This document shows positions 55,936 to 64,000 of a DNA stretch of 64,000 nt, piece after piece. The stretch covers positions 12,486,680 to 12,550,679 of the forward strand of contig NC_082703.1 in assembly GCF_949987515.2 (NCBI RefSeq). Reading direction: 5' to 3'. Position numbers and translations under genes: made by a program. Each line of letters begins with the position of its first letter. Position 1 is the first letter of the stretch. The notes beneath the pieces were generated by a model. It ran no database searches. It worked only from the letters and a program-made list of their open reading frames with translations, and was not told the origin of the DNA. Origin of the DNA: Delphinus delphis. Taxonomy: Eukaryota > Chordata > Mammalia > Artiodactyla > Delphinidae.

Positions 55936-56550
55936 CCCCCACTGTCGTAAGAGATGAGCCATTTTCTCGGATGAGACGGTACACCGAGGTCTTTGGCTTG
56001 ACCCGCTGGGGAGATTTTTCTCCGTTCTCAGTGTTGAGAGAATATGTTCTATTCCTAAAAACCAGTTAGATTGCACCTAAAGACGCTGTGCAGTCCCCGC
56101 AATGATCCTTTGCCCTTTAACTTCGGCCTCCGGAAAGAGACTTAGAGAAACTTTCTGGCCCCCTTTTAGCAACTGGATAAGACTGTGCTTTTCTCTGTGC
56201 CAATATCATACCTGAGTTTTAAAAATCTTCTTTACGTTTTTGTAAGCCACTACAGATCTCTAACACAACATATGACTAACCATTGGAATGACTGGTCCAG
56301 ATAAAAAGTGTCTAGGAAACCACAGGACTGGAGAGGTGAAGGAGGAGGGCCTTAGGAGAGGGTCTGTACCTGGAGGGGTGGGGGGAGGAGGGCAAGGTTA
56401 AGCCTTGAAGGGAAGATGGTACATGGTAGGCTCTCCCCATTCCTAGCAATTCTCTCACACTTTCCTTATAACTCTTGTCCTGGCTACTGCAGATGACAAA
56501 AGAGCCGGTGTCTGAGATGATTTTTAAAATACTTGATGAACTGGTAACTA
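55936..56550. other. No gene recognised
   Basis: Unassigned sequence. No repeat signature stands out. Confidence 0.4.
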
Positions 56551-58679
56551 GCCACTCCCATCCTCCGCCCCGAGTGGGCAGGTCTAACCGGGGCACCTGC
56601 GTCCTCCCCAGGTTGCCATCCGGACGCCCAGCAGTACTGGAAGCAAGAGGGTGGCCTTCCCTGAGCGGACTGTGCAGAGCTGCTTTTTGTGGGTTGGTTG
56701 TTGTTTGTTTGCGTCGGGGGAGCTCATGTAGGAGTTAAGTGAATTAAGCTACAAAGAGCTGGCGGTTCCAGCAGAAAGGGGCCTTAGTTTTCTGCCAGCA
56801 AAGTGTTGCAATCTGTTTTGACGGCCGTGCATCTCTGTGCACGGAAAAGGTGCTTTTCCTTGCTTCCAGCTGCTAGAAAAAGGAGGGAAAGGAGCTGTCG
56901 GCCCTCGTTCCCGAGGCCAGGCTTTCAGACCTGGGCGGGAAGCAAGGCCAGGATAAGTCCTCCAGGTCTATGTCCCGCTCCTTTTGCGTCCTCCCAGACC
57001 GTTCCTGGGCCGGGCTCGCTGGGGTCCGAGGCTGCCCCACCGGCTCGGCCAGGCCTTCAGCTCATCACTGGCTCTGTGACCCCAACACCGGGCCACATCC
57101 CTCACCTCCCTCCCCACGGCGGCGAGAGGCTCCCCACTTCGGGCTGGCAGCCCCCTGATGCAGAAGACTGGCAGAATCGACTCTAAAGATTCAGAGTGAC
57201 CGGTAATGAGAACGATGGACTTCTGCCTAGAGCAAAGTGTCTATCTCTGCCCTGAGGCCTAGCGAGCAGTGGGGCTGGGGGGACAGCTGGGGGCTTGGGG
57301 TTGGGGAGGAGGCCCCTTGAGCCTTCCAAGGGCTCAGCGCAATGAGGCTGCAGAGCTGGGAGGGCTGTGGATTTGCATCTGAAGCTAGCATTGCCCCGGG
57401 TGGGCCTCCATAGCCCCTAGCTACCTCACCCCATGGACACTCAGAGGGTCGGGAAGGTGTAGGAGAGAATCAGGCCTGAGCGGGGAGCTTCTGGGTCCGG
57501 GCCTGGCGAGCAACCACTACTCCTCTCCTGAAGTCCTTACCCACATTAACTCCGAGGTAAGAAACGTGCATCGTTGTGTTAAGACAGTTTCGAAGTGACA
57601 CAGCAGTTGATGACCAACACGTAAAATGAAGCTGGGACCTTCAGAGGACACGAAGGTGCCTCTCGGCAGGTGTGGCCCGCCTTCCTGCGGCGAACCACAG
57701 GAACTTTCTCTCCTGCCCACAAACCTCCCTCTCCCTCCGCGTTTTCATTCACAGCAGCCCAGGGAGAGACTGAGATGTATTTCCTCCTGCCATTCTGACC
57801 CCATAGTTGTAGGAAAAGTCATCAAACTCCTTCAAGACTCTGCGCTCCAGCACCACCGCTACCCCAGCCCTTCAGGAGGAACTTATTCCTCACCACACAC
57901 CCACCTCAGGACCTCCTGGCAGCTCCTAGCCCCATAAAGACAGTCACTCCCTGGACCCCTGAGAGGTCCCCAGGTCTCGCACATGGAAAAGTTGTTGACA
58001 ACATCCCGCTCACATTTAACCCGCCAACCTTGAGCCTCAGCCTCTTATCTGAGGAGAATCTCTCCATCAGCAATCAGTTTCTTACGGCAGATACAACACC
58101 ACTCTTTTAAAGGAGGTTTTATAAAAATATTTTCTTTATGAGAGTAATATAAGCTCAATTTCGAAGAAGTGGAGAATCCACAGAGCGATCACGGTTAAGG
58201 TGTGCGTGTGCTGTCAAACCAAATTCACTATAAATAACGTATAAGCAACGAAGCGCTGAAGTAATTTATCTTGTTGTGGCCAAAGCTTTGAAATGAAACG
58301 GTTTGCACCTGGAGGCCTTGTGTATTGATATTTAAGGCATATTCTGGCAGACAGCTACTTACATCTTCTAGAAAAAGAATGGATGCAGATATAAGGGAGG
58401 AAAGGGATTTTTGTGGGCCTCTTTCTGTCTGACCAGAAAGAAATGGCCATCAGGTGGGGAGGATGGTGGAGAAAGGAAATGACACAAAACACCTGTGTTT
58501 CAATTCGAACTTTGCTCAATGCCTGACACCTGTGATCTCTGTGGATCTCCCCACCACCACCAAATACCTCACTGCCCCTCACAGCGAGAGCCACTGTCCC
58601 TTCCCCCCACTCGAGTGCCAGAGCTCTGCCCATACCCGTGGCCCTCTGAGGCCACAGCTTCCTGTAATTAGTTTGCAAG
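56551..58679. other. GC-rich stretch without identified gene
   Basis: Between about 56,560 and 57,160 GC and CpG rise (for example CTGGGCCGGGCTCGCTGGGG near 57006 and CCCCACGGCGGCGAGAGG near 57112). It is repeat-poor. Frames of 87-127 codons have no recognisable domain and overlap in several phases. It could hold a distal regulatory element or non-coding exon, but nothing proves that. Confidence 0.45.
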
Positions 58680-58684
58680 CACTG

Positions 58685-59105
58685 CCGTAACAAACACCAG
58701 CACCTGGGTGGTTAAAACAACAGAAATTTACTCTCTTACCGTTGCGGAGACTAGAAGTCCCAAATGAAGGTGTCAGCAGGGTTCGTTCCTTCATGGGGGC
58801 TCCGGGGAGGATCTGTCCAGGCCTCTCTCCCAGCGGCTGCCAGCAGTCCCTGGCGTTCCTTGGCTCGTAGACGCATCCCTCCAATCTGTCTCCGCCCTCA
58901 CGTGGCATTCTCCTCTCTGTGTATCTTTGTCTTCACGTGGCTTTCTTACAAGGACGACAGTGATTGGATTTAGGGCACACCTGATTCTAGTATGACCTCA
59001 TCTTACCGAATTGCATCTGCAAAGACCCTGCTTTGAAATGAGGTCTTGTTCTGGGGTTCCAGGTGGGTCTGAATTTGGGAGGGATGCTCTTCAATCCCGT
59101 ACATT
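58685..59105 (-). mobile_element. MaLR LTR (MLT1-type)
   Basis: GTGGTTAAAACAACAGAAATTTACTC, CTAGAAGTCCCAAATGAAGGTG, GCGTTCCTTGGCTCGTAGACGC, AGTGATTGGATTTAGGGC and GCAAAGACCCTGCTTTGAAATGAGG show the reversed MLT1 order. The frames here are within the LTR. Confidence 0.9.
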
Positions 59106-59682
59106 AATGCCCAAACAGTCCACATTATAGTCATCAGCCATGACAGTGCCTGGGTTATCCCCAGTGGATTATAAATTGTGAGAAATAAAGGCAAAAGAAG
59201 AGATTGTGAAAAAGAAAGTCTTGAAACCCGAACTCTGCTGAAACATGTTGGACTAAACAAGTTTTCTGAAGGTCCCAGGAGAGTCTGGATGAAGATTTTG
59301 CTGTCTTCCTTGTTGCTTGGAGAAAGCAGGGAGCAGTTCTTTGCATGAGGAAACTCTAAAACATGGGTAATGAAAGCAAATCTCCTGGAAACATAAGGGC
59401 TGGATCACAGCTACCTTAGGCAAGAAAACAGTGCAATGAATGTCACACAACCTATAAAATTGTCTTTAAGAAGAGTTCTTAAGGACATGGGAAAATGCTC
59501 ATGCTGTAACGCTAAACAACAAAGCCAGGATCCAGAACTGCACTGCGGCGTGAGCTCGACTGTGCAATAAAGAGGAAGTACTTCCAGAAAATAAGGCTGG
59601 TGCCAACCGTGAGGTGAGGAGATGGAAGCAGGGAGCTATTGCCTTTTGTTTTACACACTTCCATGTTGTCTGAATTTTTTTT
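59106..59682. other. No gene recognised
   Basis: Short frames only; no named repeat. Confidence 0.4.
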
Positions 59683-60018
59683 CCCAAAACATGGATGAAA
59701 ATGATCAAAAGGTACAGACTTCCAGCTATATGATAAATAAGTACTAGGGATGTAATGTAGTATATGATTAATATAATTAATCCTGCTGTATGTTATATAT
59801 GAAAGTTGTTCTATACGAACATTGTTAGGAGAGTACATCCTGAGTTCTCATCACAAGGAAAAAACATTTTCTTTTGTATCTATATGAGTTGATGGATGTT
59901 CACTAAACTTACTGTGATAATTATTTCATGACATATGTAAGTCAAATCATTATGCTGTACACCTTAAACTTTTATAGTGCTGAATGTCAATTATATCTCA
60001 GTAAAACTGGAAGAAAAA
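59683..60018 (+). mobile_element. L1 3' end
   Basis: GGTACAGACTTCCAGCTATA, AGTACTAGGGATGTAATG, TTATGCTGTACACCTTAAAC and CAGTAAAACTGGAAG, as in the copies at 14411-14794 and 33985-34372. TSD not resolved. Confidence 0.9.
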
Positions 60019-60039
60019 AAATAAACTTTAAGTTTGAAA

Positions 60040-60463
60040 ATAGGTTCAGATTTACAGAAAAGCTACAAAGATAATGCAGAGAGTTCCCATATGTCAAGTA
60101 CCCAGTTTCCTCTATTATTAACTTATTTGTCACAATTAACCATTTTTATTAATGAGCGTCCATTCCTTTATGGGATTTTTAAAGTTTTTAATCTAATGTC
60201 ATTTTCCTTTTCCAGGAGCCCATCCAGGACACTGCATTACGTTTAATGATCATGTCTCCCTAGGCTCCTCTAGACTGTCAGGCTAGGCTTTCCTTGTTTT
60301 TGATGATCTTGACGGTTTTGAGGAGTCCCGGTCAGATATTCTGTAGAGTGTCCCTCAGTTTGGGTTTGTCTGAAGTCTACCCTCATGACTAGACTGAGGT
60401 TATGAATTTTGGGGGAAAAGACCACAAAAGTTAAGTGCCATTCTCATCACATAATATCAAGAG
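60040..60463. mobile_element. Ancient L1-type relic
   Basis: TTTTCCAGGAGCCCATCCAGGACACTGCATTACGTTTA, CTCCCTAGGCTCCTCTAGACTGT, TGATGATCTTGACGGTTTTGAGGAG and ACCACAAAAGTTAAGTGCCATT are phrases of an old, common LINE-type repeat, usually filed under L1. Strand not fixed. Confidence 0.55.
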
Positions 60464-60474
60464 ATATATTACTT

Positions 60475-60727
60475 TAAAAAAAAGTATTTTTTATTTATAT
60501 AAAAATAAAATACTTATTTATTTATTTTATTTTTATATATTTTTAAATTTATATAAAAATGAAATAAAATATTTTTATTTTATTTTTTAATTTATTATTT
60601 GTTGCTTGGTTTTTATTTTGGCTGTCCCACACGGCTTGCAGGATCTTCGTTCCCTGACCAAGGACTGAACCTGGGCCACGGCAGTGAGAGTGCCCAATCC
60701 TAACCACTAGACTGCCAGGGAACTCCC
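60475..60727 (-). mobile_element. CHR-type SINE, older form with very long AT-rich tail
   Basis: The SINE body is about 60612-60727 (GGCTGTCCCACACGGCTTGC, GACTGCCAGGGAACTCCC). Its tail extends to about 60475 as a 130-bp A/T tract with a duplicated ATTTATATAAAAAT phrase. Flanks TATATTACTTT and TGTATTACTTT form the TSD, so the tract lies inside the insertion. Confidence 0.85.
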
Positions 60728-61640
60728 TGTATTACTTTCTGAATGAAACATAGAATAAAATATATTTTAAATAAGGATTATGCTAGAAAAATAGCGGTGT
60801 CTGACTCTGAGCGTAGATCATGAGGGTTTTCTTAATATCTTTCTTTATAGTTCTCTATAAGAAGCATAAAATATATTTTATAATTAGAAAAAGGACAACA
60901 ACAACAACAAATCCAACTGTAAATACACAGGAAGGGCGGCAGAGGTGCTTGGCTGTGAGGACAGGGTTAGAGAGCAGGAGTCGGGCCCGGGTCTGGTGCG
61001 GGAACAGTGTCAGCGTGATGGGGAACACGCCAGGCCTGGCTGCTGGGAGCAGTCAAGATTACTAATGGCAGGACAGACAGTAACAGCAACAAAAGGAGAG
61101 CGAGGTCCAGGGCTGGGAAGACAGCGCTAATGAGAACACTGAGAAACATTCCAGGCAAAAGGGTCACCCAAAAATGTAAGCAAGCCTAGAGCCAAGATTA
61201 GTTATAGCCAAATAAGTCTCGCAGGATTCAGGGGGTGCCGGCAGCTGGGTGAACGCTCGGGCACCTCTGCGTCTCTGAATCCGGCAACGCAACACTTTGT
61301 GTAAATACTGACTTTTTAGGGAAGACAGAGAGGAGCCTCTTTCTTTTTCCACTGCAGGGATTAAGAAAAGTTTATTGATTTTTAAACAGGCTGTTTCTAA
61401 TCTGGGCTTATTTTAGATCTAATAAGACTGTTATCATTATTTTTTAATTGGGTACAGGGAAGGGAATTCAACGTCAATCTGTGGGTAAAGTATTTTTAAT
61501 TGCTTTGGAAGAGTTACATTAAAACTGAGATTGTAGGTCACACGCGAGTCCCAGGGCACTGGTCCCACAAGGATATTCTACTGGAAGCAGTACGTCGCCC
61601 CTGCTCTCAGCCCAGCATTAAAATGGCTGGGCAGACGAGC
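60728..61640. other. No gene recognised
   Basis: Includes an (ACA)n run near 60895-60910. No exon or repeat assigned. Confidence 0.4.
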
Positions 61641-61886
61641 TGGCAACCTTCGAAAGAAGCAACCTTTCAGTTATGCTGGGCAAACTTCTATTCCTCCTTC
61701 CAAGACCCAAGTCAAGTGTTGTATGACATCTTCTCAAATTCTCTCAGGCATCAAAATCTCTCTGAGGTGATAAAAATCACCTCCCTTTCTACCTCACAGG
61801 TTATTCTAAGGAATGAGTGAGCCCAGTTTTTATGGAAGTGCTTTGGAGTCTGCAAGGCACCATGTAAATGATGGATGATGTTATTA
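61641..61886 (+). repeat. L2-like relic followed by MIR tail
   Basis: CTTCCAAGACCCAAGTCAAGTG and ATGACATCTTCTCAAATTCTCTC resemble L2; AAGTGCTTTGGAGTCTGCAAGGCACC near 61837 is a MIR-type end. Confidence 0.45.
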
Positions 61887-61899
61887 TAAAATATCTGCA

Positions 61900-62060
61900 G
61901 GGAATGCCCTGGCGGTCCAGTGGTTAGGACTCTGCGCTCTCACTGCCGAGGGCCCGGGTTCAATCCCTGGTTGGGGAACTAAGATCCCACAAGCTGTGAG
62001 GTACAGCCAAAATAAATAAATAAAAATTTTTTTAATTAAAAAAATAAAAATAAATAAATA
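61900..62060 (+). mobile_element. CHR-type SINE, older short form
   Basis: The head GGGAATGCCCTGGCGGTCC, GGGTTCAATCCCTGGTTGGGG and GGTACAGCCAAAATAAATAA with an A/T tail. The TSD AAAATATCTGCA is at 61888-61899 and 62061-62072. Confidence 0.95.
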
Positions 62061-62072
62061 AAAATATCTGCA

Positions 62073-62934
62073 AGTTAATGGTATGTGCCTGTCAGCGGGC
62101 TAGGTAACTGTACCTTGGTACAAAGACGCTTCTGGGTGGAAAAAAGTCGACCAACATTGACGATGGATAATTCAACCTATTTGAGTTCAGCAGGACATGT
62201 GGCTTGCATCCCATATTCCTGACTCTTTCTCCACCAGCTGCTCAGAGCTGGGACCGCTGGCTTCACTGATGCTCACCCCTCAGTGCAGGTTCCTTTGGCG
62301 CTCAGGCAGGAAAGGATTACAGAGTTTAAGCACCACCCCCCATACCTGTGGGTTTAGGGACCCTGGACCCCCAGCTGACCCCTGGGCTCACATCGTGGTC
62401 CCAGCTGTGCTTGGCGGCCAATCCCATGGGGTGTCCAGAGCCTCAGAGAAGCCCAGGGCTTCATCACCACTGGACAGGGCATCTGTGTGGCTCCAGGTGT
62501 AATTCTGGACAGGGCATCTAAGATCCAGACTCAGGACCGCCTGATCCCTGGATTTCCTGGGCTGCTTCCCCCTCTCCAGGTGGGAACTTGCTGCCACCAG
62601 GGACCTAAATGAGGTTTGAGACCCGAGACTCTGTCAGTGGCCGGACATGCCTTCCCTGTCCTTTTCCACGTGGCGGGCCGAGCTGGACCCCCCTCCTCCC
62701 CACCTGCCCTGTTTTGCCAAGGAAGCACCCTGCTTAGTGCCGATCTTAGGTTTTAACAAGTTTCTTAACTAATTTGTTGTTTGTCTCTACATATATTCAG
62801 GTGTGATCTCTCCCATTATACCTCTCCAAACTGCCAAACCTCTACCAATATTTGAATAGTGTCCTGCTCTAATTTAGAATCCCTGCTCTCATTTCAAATA
62901 TACTGAGGACCCACATAACAATAACAACCACAAC
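62073..62934. other. No gene recognised
   Basis: The 101-codon frame at 62197-62502 has no known domain. No named repeat. Confidence 0.4.
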
Positions 62935-63140
62935 AATCAAATAGCGACTGTTTATAGAGCACATCCTATGTGCCTGGCACCGAGCTGAGTGCTGGACCCT
63001 CCCTGTGAGGTGTGTCATCGTCTCTTTACAGGAGAGGACCCTGAGCCCCAGGGTGGAGAGCTGGTGGGTGACAGAATTGGGATTCCGCCCAGAGCTGTGT
63101 GGTCCCAAAGCCTGTGCTCGTGGCCGTGATGTGACACAGG
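62935..63140 (-). repeat. MIR relic
   Basis: TTTATAGAGCACATCCTATGTGCCTGGCACCGAGC, TTACAGGAGAGGACCCTGAG and GACAGAATTGGGATTCCGCCC follow the reversed MIR order. Confidence 0.75.
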
Positions 63141-63574
63141 TGAGCAGACGACTCAGGTGCATAAACTGCGTGGAATGGATAGAAACACAGCCGAGTTCCT
63201 GCAATGGACATAGGTTGTGGTACGTACTTTTGAAGGTTTTATTACATTTCCAAGTTACACGTTATTTTTTTCCTCTGGCAAATCCAAAGGGCCCACGTCC
63301 ATCCTATCCTGTCTTCTCCTCCAGTGCTTTGCCATTCATATCCAAAGCATCCTGCTAGGAGCTGTGGGAAACAGGAAGAGTAATCAGATGTAGCTTCCGC
63401 GTTCAAAAGGTTTTAATGTAGGAGATGAATAGGAAACGACGTGAGAGCTGAATGAAGCTTTAAGTCAGTCTCTTTTCTGTTTCCTTTCGGCTACCTAGAA
63501 ATGGCTCGATTTCTTCTGTGGAATATCTCAAATTGGGGAAAGGCCTTGAATTCAACAGCGAATGGCTGAGTTTT
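63141..63574. other. No gene recognised
   Basis: Unassigned sequence with frames below 120 codons. Confidence 0.4.
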
Positions 63575-63589
63575 AGGAGTCCAATTTTT

Positions 63590-63803
63590 TTTTTTTTTTT
63601 TTTTTTTTTTTCCGGCACGTGGGCCTCTCACTGCTGCGGCCTCTCCCGTCGCGGAGCACAGGCTCCGGACGCACAGGCTCAGCGGCCACGGCCCACAGGC
63701 CCAGCCGCTCCGCGGCACGCGGGATCTTCCCGGACTGGGGCACGAACCCGTGTCCCCTGCAACGGTAGGCGGACTCTCAACCACTGCGCCACCAGGGAAG
63801 CCC
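63590..63803 (-). mobile_element. CHR-type SINE, young short form
   Basis: Minus-strand near-consensus copy starting with a T run on + and ending CACCAGGGAAGCCC. The TSD AGGAGTCCAATTTTT is at 63575-63589 and about 63805-63819. Confidence 0.97.
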
Positions 63804-64000
63804 AAGGAGTCCAATTTTTATGTGTGCTTTAAGGGGCAAGGATAAGACTTGAAGGGTGAGGGTATGTGATACTGTCCATTGCTGTGAAAGGTTGCAGTCT
63901 GCCCAGGGATTCGGAGAGGGGAATCAATTTTACATTCGGTCACCCTGGAAGCCATTCCGTTTCCCAGTCCCTCCAGCCTGCCTTGAATTATGGTTGGGTT

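Noticed and set aside
55388..55957. 189-codon frame as an intact gene
   Set aside because: It starts without an ATG, follows two frameshifts relative to CCDC107, passes the expected stop out of frame and continues through poly-A into a SINE.
9433..63803. Repeated tRNA-like B-box sequences (GGTTCGAGCCC type) as tRNA genes
   Set aside because: Each lies in a SINE head, without a foldable tRNA cloverleaf or terminator. They are SINE promoters, not tRNA genes.
5706..63803. Many similar repeats spaced through the window as a CRISPR-like or satellite array
   Set aside because: They are on both strands at irregular spacing, have individual TSDs and poly-A tails, and are clearly dispersed SINEs.

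Overview
This window looks like nuclear DNA of a cetacean, probably a toothed whale or dolphin. The case rests on about 31 copies of the tRNA-derived CHR-type SINE (head 'GGGCTTCCCTGGTGGCGCAGTGG', written here only in part elsewhere). Several are the short form with the 'GCGGCTGGGCCCGTGAGCC' block and the 'AACGGGAGAGGCC' tail, which I recognise from cetacean genomes. Many carry intact target-site duplications (TSDs), so they are fairly young. There is no bacterial-style gene organisation. Nearly all open frames are short and chance-like, or lie inside SINEs and LINEs.

Layout. 1-9 kb: L2 tails, a solitary ERVL LTR, a 5'-truncated L1 with a long ORF2 remnant, and an ancient L1 split by two SINEs. 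9-20 kb: paired and nested SINEs, a palindromic DNA transposon, L1 3' ends with clear TSDs, an LTR-like segment with an inverted CCAAT repeat, and a small CpG- and G-rich patch at 18.5-18.85 kb. 20-29 kb: a compound microsatellite inside an L1 3' end, an ancient 2.4-kb L1, a MaLR LTR and a hAT-like element. 29-44 kb: many SINEs, MIR, L2, L1, MER20 and MLT1 copies, including a SINE-L1 composite bounded by one shared TSD. 44-51 kb: LTR fragments and ancient L1s broken by SINEs. 51-64 kb: MIR and L2 relics, a processed CCDC107 pseudogene followed directly by a truncated SINE, a GC-rich stretch at 56.5-57.2 kb, an MLT1 LTR and more L1 and SINE copies.

Function. I see no intact protein-coding gene, no free-standing tRNA, rRNA or snRNA gene, and no CRISPR array. 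The only host-gene sequence I recognise is the dead CCDC107 retrocopy. The window is best read as intergenic or deep-intronic DNA shaped by L1-driven retrotransposition. The most interesting signals are structural: a likely template-switch chimera with an 18-bp TSD, a second possible chimera at the pseudogene, and SINEs that landed in the TSDs of older SINEs. Repeat family names are from recognition, not from a database search.
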